Shown here: piece by piece, positions 1-12,860 of the stretch
How positions within the stretch are numbered: position 1 is the first letter of the stretch
Layout: the number at the start of each line of letters is the position of its first letter
NCBI GenBank assembly: GCA_010015805.1
Contig: ML978126.1
Span: 620,001-684,000, forward strand
Reading direction: 5' to 3'
Length of the DNA: 64,000 bases
Source of the DNA: Rhizodiscina lignyota
Lineage: Eukaryota; Ascomycota; Dothideomycetes; Aulographales; Rhizodiscinaceae
Made by a program: the position numbers and the translations under genes
Notes under the pieces: generated by a model
Told to the model about the DNA's origin: nothing
Database searches by the model: none
The model's input: the letters and a program-made list of their open reading frames with translations, nothing else

Positions 1-2304
1 GCGCGGAAGCTTCTTGGAGTGCTGAAGACAATTATAATAGAGCAGCGCTGTACGCCGTTTGCTCGCTGAAAACCAGCTCCGTCGTAGACGCGAATGACAG
101 GCGCTCGCTAGATATGTCGTGCCGCTGACGTCGCCGCACACTGCAGTAGCTCGAGGTGTCCCTTGGTTGGCCTGTCCCATGAAGTCGGACCGTAAATCGT
201 ACCTAAGGCAGATACCCGCGTCACACGGTCACAGTCGTCCCATGCCACGATACATATATTGAGCAACAACAAACATCCCAGCTCCAGCGCTGCGTCTCAT
301 ATCTCGGGACGCGCTGCAGTCTGTAAGCAATCAGCCGCGACCATAGAACAACGCGCGAGGCTAAGAATGCAGCAGGCTTGCATTGCTGGGTGCTCGCTGC
401 CCAAGCAAGGCGTGTGCTGCGGACGTGACGGAGACGACAGAAGGAAAGAGTCAGAAGAATGAGATAAATGTCGTGGAACGTCACTTAGCCGGGCTCTTAA
501 GACAGTCAGCCAACTCTCAGCGCCACGGTGCGTGCGTGTGTAATTGAAAGACGAGCTTGAGAGGCATGAGACGGCGGCTTTCCATCTTGACGATGGTTGG
601 ACTTACACGTGGCATTGCATATCACGCCTGCCCGAGAGATGCCCAACGCCGAGCAAAAGCGCACGCTGATGGGACGAAACGGCGGCGCATGCTGGACTAA
701 GCTGCCATACATGCACACGTTGGGCCTCGATTGAAAAAATAGAAAAGTGGTGATTACATGGGTGAGCGTGAAAAATGAGGCTCCAGAATTTTCGCCGGGT
801 AAGGCGTGCAGTGGGAAAGGCATTGACCGCCCTCGAGACGAATGACTGTTCGCACAGTGGAATAAATAGCACACGAGTCCTCGAAATTGCGTCTGTAGAC
901 TTCAATTCAAACTTACCACTCAATTGCTGCTGCGTCCTGCACCGTCCGCTAGCACTCCGTCCAGCAGCTGGCTAGCGATTGCACGACGTCTGTTCCGGAT
1001 GTATTTGCCCAAAGCTTCATATCGACTTCGCAGATACAGATACCGGCGGGCCATCGAGCGAATAACGTGAACTGGCGGGGCTGATTGGACTGGCGCACAG
1101 TGTCCTCTGGAGCGCTGTCCCTGTCACTGCTGGGGTTGGCACTCAGGCGTTGTGGCGAGCGCTGCCCGAAGCCGACTCGAAAACGACTCGAACACTTCCT
1201 CTTGCGGAGCCTCTGCCACCCTGAGCGGCTTCAGGAGGCCTATATCAAGCCTCCATTTGGATTAGGGCGTGGTGGTGTCCGGGCTGGATCGAGAAGCTTC
1301 TCTCCAATCTCCGGCACTGCGCTCCACGTCTCCTTGCCGGTACGTATCCAATGCCCATCAGTATCGCGAGGCGCATCTCGTGCAGCAAGAGTCGTCATCT
1401 TACGCTGACCCTGCCAGCAGCGCCCTATCCCCATCCTATCCCAGGCCTTGCGGCAGAGCAGGATCCGCAGGCATTCACAGTGCTCAGTCGCGGCACGCAA
1501 GGGCAGCGCGAAGCTTGAGTATATCATTGTCGCTAGCGCCGCCTCCCGAGCCAAGGAGCGAGAGCGAGTGGAATTCGGGGCCCCTTATTTGCGCGCAGTT
1601 AGTTGTGGCCTGGTATTGTTAAGCCAGCCGCCGCCTCATTTCGTCTCGCGCGCCCGACGCTCGTCGCTGCAGAGGCCCACTCGACTTCCCCACCAGCAAA
1701 CCTCTCTCAATCCCCCTCCTGACGCACTTCTTCGCACGTCCATCCATTGACTCCTTCACCTTCACTCCTCCTGTCGCCGCCACCCCAAACAGCAGCGTGC
1801 CTCCAGGTCTGGCAGCGCATCCTTGCCTTGCTTCGGCCTGTTTCTCGCGCAGACGAGGGGCCGCTCACCGTCCACTCACACCACGCGCCCGCGCCCTCTG
1901 AGACACGCCTCTGCCATCAGCCAACACAGCAGAAACACCTCCCCTGAGCACTGGCCAAAGCCGACGAGCAGCGAAATCCGCCTGCGCCATCTCAACCACT
2001 TCTCGTTGTTGACGCTCTCCTCGCCCGTTTATAAACAAATCAGCGGGCACACCCGGCGACGGGCATTGGACGCATCGAAGCGCGCTACAACAACGTGCAG
2101 CGATCGAGCCCGTACTGGCCGAGCTTCGTGGGGCTAATTGCGCATTGGGCTGTCACGACAACCATCTGACATTCTCGCTCCACGCTACGCACTCTACTTG
2201 ACCGGTGACCCGACACAACACTCGAGTGACTTTATCCCGCTCTTGCCCTTTCTCTGGCAGAAACGGGCAAGGGTGAGATAGGTGCTCTTTAACTGCCTGC
2301 TTCC
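1..2304. other. Intergenic region upstream of the ULD gene
   Basis: No supportable gene. Short open frames exist on both strands but none has recognisable protein character or convincing splice structure. From about 1600 onward the plus strand becomes C/T-rich, as is common in fungal promoters and 5' leaders, which fits its position just upstream of the plus-strand gene starting at 2305. Confidence 0.6.
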
Positions 2305-5036
2305 ATGCCGTAAGTCTGCCCCTCGCCCGCTGCTTGCTCACCCTCTGCGCAAATCCCACTGTCGCTTTTGTGCTTCACCCAATGTCACCGCCCGTCGCTC
2401 GCAGCGTCCCACTGTCGTCGCCTCACTGCACAGCACTCCAGCAAAAAGTCGCATCCTCTTTCGCGCACTCTGCTAACGCAACACCGCGTCTATAGGCTGA
2501 CGATTAGAGTTAGTGAACACTCGCAATCCACTGGCTCGGCCTCAGACGAGCATACTGACGACGAGGACTACGCCGGTGTGCGAGGCTTCTCCGACGTCCA
2601 CCGCTACCACCACGCTGGTGTCCCGCTTGAAGACGACTCGCTTTCAACAGGGAGCCAGCTGGACGCCTCCGAAGACGACGACATAGCCGACTCGTACGTC
2701 CACGTCCACCGAGGACCCCGCCGAGGCAGCTATCGTCACGTACGAAGGCCACCCACACATGAACTAGACGACATAGACCCGTCCGACTCTGCATCGCGAC
2801 CCGCAACAAGCCGTCAGTCTTCACAACAGCGAAGCTCGGAAGGTGTGCCTGGCCGGGGACACTCTCGTCTCCGCAACCCAGCGCCAGACCCTCCGCCTCA
2901 CCCGCGGCCCGGCGCACGGGGCCCGTCACCGAGGATAGCTAGGGATCCTCGAGGGCCAGGACCGAGACCAGAGTCCTTCCACTCCGACAGCCTGGATCAA
3001 GACGATTACCCATACCCACCGGGGGGCGTGCCGTTTGGTCGACCCCCCACCGGGTGGGGCCATGTGCCGCGCTACAATGGCTACCCCGACCCTGGGGCTT
3101 ACGGCGACCCGAGCATCTTATCTGCGCCAGATCCCTTTGCCAGACAAGACATGCAGCCATACAGAGATCCAATGTATGACGCCAATCCGTTCGCTCCCCA
3201 GACACCCGCGTTCGATGATTTCTACGACGGCCCGCCTCCACAACAACGACAGCAGCGACCACGTCCGGCATGGCGACACTCAATGTCAATGGCACCTCCA
3301 CGAGAGTTTGCGCTCATGCCGTATGGTGGCCGGGATCCATATGGGTACGATGCATATAGGGACCCCTATAGAGACCCATACGCCTATGGCAGGCGACCAC
3401 TATTGCCGCCAGAGTTGCGTCCAATCTCGCCAGAAAAGCCTGTCGCGCCAGCAGACCCTTCCAAGCCGCCGACTCCAGCTGCCCCACCTCCTGCTCCAGC
3501 AGCACCGCCGTCCGCACCACCTTCGGCGCCACCATCAGCGCCACCTCCCGGGCCCTCTCCCGCGGAAGAACGTTTGATCGCGCTCGAAAAGCTTATACTG
3601 GCACAGACGGAGGAGAGCAGACAGCGCCAAGCAGCAAAACAGGCGCTGAAAGATGAAGAGGAGCGAAAGAAGAAGGAAGCCGATGAGAAGACGCAGGCGG
3701 AGAAACTGATCGCACTGGAGAAGCTGCTCCTGAAGCAGAACGAGGCGGCTATCGCGCGTGAGAAAGCCATGGAAAAGAAGCGGGAGGAGGCGGAGCTCTC
3801 TGCTGCTGCGAAATTCGCCAAGGAGGCAGCAGAGAGGTCGGCGACCGAGAAGATCCAAAAGGAACTGGACGAGGCTGCTGCCAAGGCAAAGAAGGCTGCC
3901 GAGGATAAGGCTGCAGCGGAAGCGGCTGCGATAAAAGAGGCTGCTGAAAAGGCTGCAGCTGACGCAAAAGAGGCTGCGGACAAGGCCACGGCTGAAGCAA
4001 AGGAAGCTGCAGAGAAAGCTGCAGCTGAACTAAAAGAAGCTACAGAAAAGGCTGCCAAGGAGGCTAAAGAGGCATCAGAGAAGGAGCTGGCGGCTTTGAA
4101 AGAGAAACATGAAGCAGAAGAGGCTGCTCGAAAGAAGTTTGAGGCCGAAGCCGAAGCGCTGAGGCCAAAGGGCGTACCACCGCCTATCAAATTCAAGGAT
4201 GCGGTGGGAAGGAAGTTCCAGTTTCCCTTTGACATTTGCAAGACTTGGAAGGTATGTGAAGAATTCCTGCCCATTATCTCCTCTTGAGTGGAACGATGGA
4301 GCTGACCTCGTGACTTTTACAGGGAATGGAAGGCCTTATCAAGCAAGCCTTCCTCCATGTCGACCTCCTTGGTCCACATGTGCTGGAAGGCCACTACGAC
4401 CTCATCGGCCCAGACGGCGAGATCATTCTCCCGCAAATCTGGGAGACTATGATCAAGCCCGATTACACCATCGAGATGCAAATGTGGCCCATCCCCGAGC
4501 TAGAGAAGGGCAAAGAGAAGGCCCCGCCGCCGATGCCCATGCCGCCGGGAGGCCCACCTGGCGGTATGCCCTTCTTCGACGACCTATTGAAAGGTCTTGG
4601 CCCCATGCCCGGGAAACACATGAAATCGGGAAAATCGGGCAAAGGCAAGAAGGGCGCAGCAGTGGAACTCCCTCCAATGCACCACCGTCCGCCACCTGGT
4701 ATCCTTCCTCTTCCCCCCGGTGGACCAATGCCACCCATGGGTATGCCGGGCGGCATGCCGCCAATGCCTGGTGGGATTCCTCCGCCGCCTATGGGACCCA
4801 TGGGACACATGGGTGGCGGACCTCCAGGCCAGCCGCCGATTATCGACATGTCTGCGCTGAGCATAAACGGCGACAAGCCCGGCAAGAAGAAGAAGAGCAG
4901 CAGCAAGGGGGAGGTGCCGGCGCTCATGCGGTGGGCCGCCGGCGGGAACAGATCGTCGGGAAAAGGAAGTAAAAAACTGGAGCTCGGGGTTGGGACGGTG
5001 CCGTCGAAGAAGAGCCGCAGGAACAGCATGTGGTAA
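2305..5036 (+). CDS. Ubiquitin-like-domain (ULD_2-type) protein with coiled coil and proline-rich tails
   Basis: Exons are 2305..2309, 2496..4251 and 4323..5036, giving 824 residues. The first coding exon is only ATGCC. It is followed by GTAAGT at 2310, a TGCTAAC branch point at 2471 and TATAG at 2491-2495, and joining gives MPLTIRVSEHSQS. A fallback start is an ATG-less extension of the second exon. The N-terminal 350 residues are disordered and rich in Ser, Pro, Arg and Tyr. Residues ~362-569 form a long Ala/Lys/Glu coiled coil. Residues ~567-645 (FKDAVGRKFQFPFDICKTWK, then GMEGLIKQAF to IEMQMWP) match the fungal ubiquitin-like domain found in many Pezizomycotina proteins. The tail is Met/Pro/Gly-rich with a Lys cluster. 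The function is unknown; a scaffold or adaptor role is inferred only from architecture. Confidence 0.8.
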
Positions 5037-7343
5037 TTGGGAGTCCCAACTTTCTCCCCCGAGTCTTCCTGAGGCATGGTTTTCCTCCCGTTGCGAGCGG
5101 GTCTTTCGTGTCCTCAAACTATGGAAATGGAAACGGAGTTGTGCAAAAAAAGGGAAAAGAGGGATCTGGCTGTTATTTCTGGATTTTTATTCGCAAAGCT
5201 ATACGGGATCTTTCCTTTCGCATTTCTATCGCGGTGTTCTCGAGCTCTTTTTTGAGACTTAGTCTTCGCACACTGGCTTTCTTCGATGGGCGTTGTGAAA
5301 AAAATCATCGGAGTCCAGCATCGCTCGTCCACTGCGGATTCTCAGCTTTTTCTTTCCGTCCTTTCCCTTTCGCTGTGATATCCATTTGTTTATTGCTGCG
5401 AATGCGGGTTCGGCGCCTTGGAGCGTCTTTTTCTTTTTCACTTTCTCACTGGGCTTACCGAAGGTGGTCATTCTCTGCTCTGTGGATGCGGTGGGGACGC
5501 AATGTTTCTCGCTAGGAAGAGGTGCGGTGGTGGGGAGGTGCAGACGGGAGGGTATGATGATGACGACGACGACGATGGCTGATGGTTTGATGAAGAAGTT
5601 CCAACTCGACTCGATTTAATGCAACGCAAGGTGTCTGGTGTGTGCTGCTGCGATCTTAGCGAATTGATATCAGATACATCTCCAGCAATGAAAAGTATGC
5701 AAATCAGCTCCCGTGTTCGTTCTCGTCGCTGTCATGTCTCGAGTGCGGAGTGGGCCATTTCAGCCACGAGCACTTCTGCCAGCTCCAATTTCCCGTGGTG
5801 CTCTTATCAAGACTTTCTCATTGCGTGCAAGCTAGCAAGCTCTCTCTTGTGCAGGGAAGTATGCTTTTTATGTCGAAGTCCCGCTGGCTTTGAAGAGCGG
5901 CATTTCTGGCGCGAACCGTTCCACGACGACAGCTCTGGGCAGAACAGGAGACACCTTCACCAGTTGGGTAACTTGATTTCGTCTAACAGCGGTTGCAGCG
6001 TGCTTTTGCTCGCACAAATTACCAGCACGTTCCAGACACAATGTCGCTACCTTTGTGGAATACCGGTTTGCCCTCGAGCGCGCGGGCGGCAAACGTGTTG
6101 GAGCAGAGCAGGAGACACGGTCAGCAGTGCGATGCTTGGGTCTAATATGACAGTGTTGATAGCCGCGGTCTTGCTCATCCAAGCTGTCTGCATCTTTTCA
6201 AAGCGCCATCTCTATGCCTGTGGAACATCTGCTTGCTGGCGAACTCTCGCCCCAGCGACCTCATGCGTTCTCCGAGAGTGGCAGGCTCCTCCGTGCTTAG
6301 TACGAAAGTCCGGACTCCGATGGCCTTGCAAGAACGTAAGCTACCCACGGCGCGGCCTCAGCATGACAATTTCCAGCAGAGAGAGTCTGCTTTGGCATCG
6401 GCAACTTTATCGAATGTCCTGGTCCGCTGACACGGTCGTGCAGAAATGCGTTTGAATTGAGGACATGGAAGATGCGACGCTGTGAGAGCGTTGTGACTGG
6501 AGCTCAGGAACGGAGTACAGCCAGCGGCATAATAGGAAATCATGTCGCTAGCATAAGGCATGTGATTGGTGGCATAGTACCTGGCCCTACCCCGTGTATG
6601 AATTCAAAATAGCACAGATTGGGAGGCCCGATGGAATGGCTGTCGATTAACGGTGCATCTGCGGCTCTGGAAGTGAGGTTTAGAGATACTCCATCGTATT
6701 AAGACTCCAGCGACGTCGCGCTGTCGTCTTTGTTGCATGTGGGAAGGGGCATCTGCGCTAGCGGACTGGACCTTTCTTACTAACATTCGACTTGCTTCAC
6801 TCTGCTAGTCAGCTGAGAGCCTGAGCCATCTCGTCTTTCTGTCAACCTGCTTAAATCTCTGTTTCCAGCTTGTAGAGGATCAGAAGAGGCTGTCTGCGAT
6901 CGAGGCTCCACCAGCGATCTCGTCGCTGTCGGGTTTGTCGGCGTTGGTGATAGAGCCAACCACCTCATATTCAGACCCCCCACTCCGCAGTCCCCCAAGC
7001 ACTTCAAGCATCTCCACACTCGCATCCTGCATATTCACTCTCTTCCCCGTCCTGGAGCGTACCGCGCTGCGCATACCTTCCCCCCTTCTTCGCAGCTTCG
7101 CTCTGCACTCTTTCCATCTTAGACGCTTGTCTCGGACACAGCGCCACGCTCGCTTGCTTCTGGACATCGCCGCATTCCTTGTTGGTGCCGCCAATTGCCG
7201 CTCTTTGCTTGTTGGCCAACATCACCGCATCACTCGCACCTCTCCCGCGGACCCCCTACGATAGCCTTCCTTAATCCGCGCATCAGTCTTGCCCAATTAC
7301 TCCTGCTTCGAGAGGACCGCGCTCTGTCCCCACCGCCGGCAAG
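5037..7343. other. Intergenic region between the ULD and SWIB genes
   Basis: This 2.3 kb stretch begins with the 3' flank of the ULD gene, which has T-rich tracts at 5150-5450. One 278-codon open frame at 5619-6455 has no recognisable domain and Cys/Ser-rich random-like composition, so I do not call it a gene. The last 300 bp are C/T-rich and probably form the SWIB gene promoter and leader. Confidence 0.55.
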
Positions 7344-7411
7344 ATGTCTCGTAAGTCGTTTCCCCGGTCACGGTCCGATCCGCTTCATCCCCACAGGTAG
7401 TCCTGACCAAC

Positions 7412-8461
7412 ATGTCACCACCAGTACCTCCAGAAGTAGAGGCATCTTACTCCGCCATCATTGACTCCATCCTCGCCGCCAGCGACCTCAGCACCATCTC
7501 CGCCAAGCGCATCCGCAAGGGTCTGCAAGCGGCCGTCGACTACGACATCACCCCTCAGAAAGTGAGCGCGTACACCCATCTGCTCCCATGCCCAGTAGAA
7601 ACTGACACGTACACTCCCACAGGATGCCATCACGCAGCTGATCCTCGCGCGCTTCGACAAGGCGAACGAGCAGAACAGCAATGGTGCCGCATCCGTGCCC
7701 GAGCCTGCTCCCACCGCAGTTCCCGCCGCTGGCCCCCCGTCCTCTGCGCCCATGAGCAATGGCATCTCGAGCAAGCCGCACACCCAGGCAATGCATGCAG
7801 ATTCCGCCTCCCCCCAAAAGCGCCCTGCCTCGTCCGACCCGCAAAGCGCCAGCCCCTCCAATGCCTCCTCCCCGCTCTCCTCCGCCGCCCCTGGCTCGCC
7901 AGACCCCACACCTCCGAAGAAGAAGCACAAGAAGACGAACAGCATGGTAGACGAGGACGCAGAGTTTGCGCGGAGGCTGCAGGCGGAGGAGAACAGCCGC
8001 GCGGCGAGGGCGACGAGGGGCGGCGGCGCCAACAAGAAGAAACCACCCGTGAAGCGGGAAAAGACGAAAAAGAAGAAGAGCGCCAAGAAGGTGGACGGCG
8101 AGGACGACAGCGAACTGGACGAGGGCAGCGGGAAGGAGGTGAAGAGGACAGGCGGATTTCACGTAAGTCAACGATTGGATCAGACGCCCCATTCGCAAGT
8201 GCTGATACGCAAGCCCGTCAACAGAAGCCGATGAACCTCTCCCCACCGCTCGCCGAGCTGCTCGGCGAGACACAGCTCTCGCGGCCGCAGTGCGTGAAGA
8301 AGATATGGGACTACGTCAAGCAGCGCGACCTGCAGGACCCCAACGACAAGCGGCAGATCCGCTGCGACGAGCCGATGCGCGCCGTGTTCAAGTCGGATCG
8401 CGTGCACATGTTCACCATGAACAAGATCCTCAACCAGAATCTGTATGCGCCCGACGAATAA
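7412..8461 (+). CDS. DEK_C and SWIB/MDM2 domain chromatin protein (Tri1/Uaf30-like)
   Basis: Exons are 7412..7561, 7623..8162 and 8225..8461, giving 308 residues. Residues ~8-60 form a DEK-C type helical domain (SYSAIIDSIL, LSTISAKRIRKGLQ, DAITQLILARF). The middle is disordered and contains a Lys-rich basic stretch likely to act as a nuclear localisation or DNA-contact region. The C-terminal ~78 residues are a SWIB domain (LSPPLAELLG, CVKKIWDYVKQRDLQ, FTMNKILNQNLY). Yeast relatives Tri1 and Uaf30 act in chromatin and RNA polymerase I transcription; the assignment here is by domain architecture. A possible upstream start at 7344 (ATGTCTC then GTAAGT at 7351, AG at 7400) would add MSLLTN in frame. 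The stop codon lies inside an AATAAA hexamer at 8457-8462. Confidence 0.9.
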   Translation: MSPPVPPEVEASYSAIIDSILAASDLSTISAKRIRKGLQAAVDYDITPQKVSAYTHLLPCPVETDTYTPTGCHHAADPRALRQGERAEQQWCRIRARACSHRSSRRWPPVLCAHEQWHLEQAAHPGNACRFRLPPKAPCLVRPAKRQPLQCLLPALLRRPWLARPHTSEEEAQEDEQHGRRGRRVCAEAAGGGEQPRGEGDEGRRRQQEETTREAGKDEKEEERQEGGRRGRQRTGRGQREGGEEDRRISRKSTIGSDAPFASADTQARQQKPMNLSPPLAELLGETQLSRPQCVKKIWDYVKQRDLQDPNDKRQIRCDEPMRAVFKSDRVHMFTMNKILNQNLYAPDE

Positions 8462-8919
8462 AAATCGCGTGGGAATGATACCATTGGGGGCAGCTCGGCG
8501 TTGAATGTCAAACGCGATTAGAGGATCCCGGGAGAGGTAAAACGGGGAAGTTCGATACATGCGCAATATGGGATGGCGGACCGGTCAAAAATGATTTTTG
8601 ATACTTTAGCCAGGCGCTTTTTGGCATTGGACTTCTCCTTCAGGGCTAAGACGCGGACGGAGTCTTGCACGGGACAAAGGGTCAATTGCATAATGGGGTC
8701 GCTTTTTGCTGACACAATCTTGTCGTTGAACTTAGTCCACCAAATGAAACCTTCACCATAAACACGCGATTGTGATTCTTGAGCAATTTATTTCTCATTT
8801 TGGCCGGAGTGGCTTTCATACGACTACAATGCCGGAGATCCTGCGTAACGCCGACCCAATGCCCCCTTCTTCATATCTAGTTATGAATACATGTCTACAC
8901 ACACCCATGCATACGCTCA
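8462..8919. other. Convergent 3' intergenic region
   Basis: This 458 bp stretch separates the converging 3' ends of the SWIB and SERCA genes. I see no gene or clear repeat in it. Confidence 0.6.
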
Positions 8920-11900
8920 TCAGTCACTCTTCACGCGCCCATTGGCGCTCGCGCTCCCATTCCCCACCAGCTTCGCCTTCTTGCCCTCCTCGCCCGGCCT
9001 CGTGACGACCCAGTTGCGCTCGACAAACTTGAGCACCTCGTCGATCAGGATGATGGGCGCGGAGATGTACAGCACGGCCTGCCACTCGGTCCAGTTGAGC
9101 GGGACGATGCTGAACAGGCCCTGCAGGAAGGGTATGTACAGCAGGGCGAAGTGCAGCGCCATGGACAGGCAGATGGCGTAGACGAGCATCATGTTCTCCC
9201 ACAGCGGCAGCGTGAGCAGCGACTCGGAGGAGGAGAGGGCGTTCATGGCGTTGAGCATTTCGATGACGACGAGGCTGGGATTATCGTGTCAGCACCAGCT
9301 GTATAAAAGAGGTTCAAGTGGGGGTGGGGAACTTACATGGACAGCGAAACGGTGGAAGCGCTCTTCGCCATGTCGTTGCTGAACATCTCGCAGCCAATCT
9401 CGCCGAACTCGGCCTTGCAGCGGTGGAAGTGGCTCAGCTGCCAGAAGGTGATCTTCGGGCCCTCGCTGTACCACATGAACCACCACGCGTATCCACCGAC
9501 CGTTGCAATGCCAACGTACGTGCCGATGACCATATACCGGAAGAACAGCCATCCGCCCACGAGAGCCTCATCCCTCTTCCTCGGCGGGCGCCTCATTACA
9601 TCGTGGTCAGGCGGGTTAAACGACAGCGCCGTGGCGGGAAGGCCGTCGGTGACGAGGTTGACCCAGAGCAGCTGCACTGGGATCAGCGCCTCGGGCATGC
9701 CCGCCGCTGCGGTCAGGAAGATGGACACCACCTCCCCGATGTTCGAGCTGATGAGGTATCTGATAAACTGCTGCGTATTGCTGTAGATAGACCGACCCTC
9801 TTCCACAGCAGCCTCGATGGTGGCGAAGTTGTCGTCCGCGAGCACCATATCAGCCGCGAGCTTCGCCACATCCGTGCCCGAGCCCATGGCGACACCAATG
9901 TCCGCCTTCTTCAGCGCGGGCGCGTCGTTGACGCCGTCACCGGTCATGGCGACGACCTCGCCCGCCGACTGGAGGAGGTCAACGAGCTTGCTCTTGTGCG
10001 TGGGCTCGGTACGGGAGAAAAGCGACGCGCTCTTCGCCGCCTCGAGTTTCTCTGCTTCGCTGAGGTTGTCGAATTCGCGGCCAGTATAGCTCTTGCCGCG
10101 GAGGTCTTCATGCTGGCCGAAGACGCCAATCTGTCGGCAGATGGACTCTGCTGTGTTGCGATTGTCGCCGGTGATGACGACCACGCGGATGCCGGCTTCA
10201 CGGCACTGGCGGATCGAGGCTGCGACTTCTGGGCGAGGGGGATCGAGCATGCCGACAAGACCGATCAGTGTCATGCCCTGCTCGAGTTGCGTGTACTCCT
10301 TTGTCGTCTTGGCCGTCTTCGTCAATGGTGAGTCGACATTGTCGACGGAAGCGATGGCAATGACACGAAGGCCACGGTTGCCATAGTCAATGACCTCTTT
10401 AGAAATGAGAGGGGTGAGTTTGCCGTTCAGAGGAGCTCTAGTGCCGTTCTTTCCAACCAGTGCGTGAGTGCATCTGTCAAGGATAGATTCGGGTGCGCCC
10501 TTGACGAGGAGCTTCTGTGAGTCGCCCTGTTTTACGAGAACAGACATGCTCTTCCTATCACGAGAGAACTCGTACGTCGCCAATACATTGGCGCGTTCCT
10601 CGTAATATTTGCTGTGGTAGTGGACGCACTGTTCCGGCGAGCTGCTCTTAGCAGCGTTGTACTTTGGGTCAGGGGTGCCCATCTTCTCGACCAGCACTCG
10701 TAGAGCACCTTCCGTAGGTTCGCCCACGAGGTTGTACGTGCGAGTCTTCGCATCGAACGACAGCATAGCTTCGTTGCAGAGCGCCAGCGCTTCTGACATT
10801 TGCGCCAGGGTTGTGCAGGAAGCGACTGGATTCTCGAGCTTCTTGCCGTTGGCGTATAGAGAGCCCTCCGGCGCGAAGTTTGTGCCCTCGACGTCAATCT
10901 CTTCAAGACCAGCGCCATCTTCGCTGATGTAGACGACTTTGTTGACGCTCATTTGGTTGGTCGTAAGGGTGCCAGTCTTGTCTGAGCAGATGACACTGCA
11001 GCTTCCCAAAGTCTCGACAGATGGCAAGCTTCTGACGACGGCATTCTTTGCCGCCATTTTCCGCGTACCCAAAGCCAGGCAAGTGGTGATGACGACCGCA
11101 AGACCTTCCGGAATTGCAGCAACGCCAAGGGACACTGCAATCTTGAGGTAGTAGATCGCTCCTTTTGTCCATCCGCCATGCGAGGGATCATTGAAATGCT
11201 GGATGTTGATAAGCCACACCAGCACACAAATGACAGTAATAACCTTTGCAAGCATATCACCAAAGTCATTCAGCTTCTCCTTCAACGGTGTCGGCTGGCT
11301 GATCTGCGCCGTTATGCTCTCGTGGATGTCACCGATAGCCGTTGAGGAGCCGGTCAGAACTACCAAAGCGTTCGCGTGGCCCGTTGAGACTGTTGTACCT
11401 GAGAACAGCATGTTGATCTGATCTTGTTTGACGGCATCCTTGTCCTCGATCGCATATGTCTCTTTGCCCACGCTCTCGCTCTCGCCAGTGAGGATGGATT
11501 GGTCTACGGCGAAGCTGTTACTCTGGATCGAGAGGACGCGGCAGTCGGCTGGGATACGGTCTCCCACGGCGACGGTGATAATGTCACCGGGCACGAGCTC
11601 GTCTGCCTTGACACGCTTGACACTGCCATTCCGAATTACTTTGGCTTCGTTGGCGGAGTATTCTTGTAGAGCCGCGATGGCCTTCTCTGCACTGCTTTCT
11701 TGCGACACGCCCACGACGGCATTGAGGATGAGAATCGTTAGGATCTAGCCGGTAATTAGTACCCTGGGGTTCCTTTCAACAGACTTTTATGTATACTTAC
11801 AACAGCCGGGTCCACAAACGCACTCCAACCATCTCCTCCCTCAAACAGCGCCAGCACAAACGAGACTGCGGCAGACCCCAAAAGGATTATCACAAGCTGG

Positions 11901-12136
11901 TCTTTGAATTGTTCGAGGATCAGCTCCCACAGCGGCGTCGGAGGGTCTTCAGGCAGAGCTACACGAATAAATCAGCCACGCATCCAAGCCATTGACGTGC
12001 ACTGTCCTTTGCGCTTACCGTTGCGCCCATACTTCGACCTCAGATCCCGAACCTGATCATCTGAAAGTCCACTTTCCTCCGTGACCTTGAAACGCGCAAG
12101 CGTATCCTTCACGCTCTGGACGTATGCGTCATCCAT
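8920..12136 (-). CDS. nca-1: SERCA-type endoplasmic reticulum Ca2+-ATPase
   Basis: On the minus strand the exons are 12136..12019, 11958..11801, 11744..9337 and 9274..8920, giving 1012 residues, the usual SERCA length. This P-type ATPase pumps cytosolic Ca2+ into the ER. Visible motifs in order are the N-terminal [18 protein letters not shown], the actuator TGES (~178), AAIPEGL in M4, the phosphorylated aspartate in [12 protein letters not shown] (Asp ~348), [17 protein letters not shown], the M6 calcium ligands in [12 protein letters not shown], and Glu in [12 protein letters not shown] (M8). Retention of ligands for both Ca2+ sites argues for SERCA rather than the one-site PMR1 type. All introns are 56-62 nt with clear GTAAGT-like donors. 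The symbol follows the Neurospora orthologue; Aspergillus calls it srcA. The start is the first ATG giving the conserved N-terminus. Confidence 0.96.
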
Positions 12137-12537
12137 GTTGTCACCACGTGAGCCTTTCTTAAGTGCCCGGCGGGGCGTTGTGCGGTTGGTGGGAGTCTAT
12201 CAGAAGTAGTATGGCAGACGTTGAATGTCCCAAAAACGGCTATCGGGGAGTTTGCTGTTGGGGAGAAAGCTGGCTCTGGCGCAGCAAGGCGAATGTCAGT
12301 GAGAAAATGACGGAGGAAGGTAGTGCAAAGAGCGACTAGGGGAGTGAAAGGCTTTGTATGCGAAAGTTAGCTCCGAGTGGTGGTGCTGCCCCGCCACTGC
12401 TTTTCTCCAGGTGGCCTCTTTTCATGGCTTGCGGCTCTGTCTGGCCCTGCAGATCTCCCTTCAACCTTTCGGCTCTGCCTCCCGCACCCGCTAAACTGCC
12501 TTGGGAAGCACGTTCCTGAGATACCGTCGTACTTGTC

Positions 12538-12660
12538 ACGGGGGTGACAAACTGTTCGAATCTCCTGAAGTTTGAATACGTGCAACAGAAACGAGATCTC
12601 CTCTTCAACGGTTGCGAGAGCATCTCTGAAAGCTCGATTAAATCTATACTAAACTGTACT
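12538..12660 (+). repeat. Dispersed short repeat, family A, copy 1
   Basis: Contains GGGGTGACAAACTG, then CTCCTCTTCAACGG, then GAGAGCATCTCTGAAAGC followed by TCGATTAAAT. The same ordered blocks recur at 13199, 46266, 46638, 48500, 59541 and 61325. Non-coding and unclassified. Confidence 0.65.
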
Positions 12661-12741
12661 TATCCAGGATGCGCGGCTTTATGGTGTATGATTGGTACGG
12701 ACTGACGAGGGTAGGCGTCCTCGCGGTTCCGCATATTACAA

Positions 12742-12860
12742 TCACGACTCAACTATTTTATCACCCACTTGCTTGTGTATCTCGGGCTCAACTGTTGTGC
12801 TATTAATCATCATGGCTATGAGCAACTTCAAGGCTTCCCAAGGGGCGTGACTAGGTATAG
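12742..12860 (+). repeat. Degenerate repeat, family B, copy 1
   Basis: Begins CACGACTCAACTATTTTATC with CACCCACTTGC, which matches a block at 46473-46504. It continues through TGTGCTATTAATCATCAT to CCCAAGGGGCGTGAC, which is repeated in the same order at 13078-13180. Confidence 0.6.

Noticed and set aside
3384-4274. A 296-codon frame antisense to the ULD gene
   Set aside because: It is the Ser/Ala-rich mirror of the coiled-coil repeat in the real gene on the plus strand.
5619-6455. A 278-codon open frame on the plus strand
   Set aside because: No domain, no splice partners, Cys/Ser-rich random-like composition, and it lies in an otherwise gene-free spacer.
9318-10331. A 337-codon plus-strand frame over the SERCA gene
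   Set aside because: Antisense shadow of a clearly conserved P-type ATPase.
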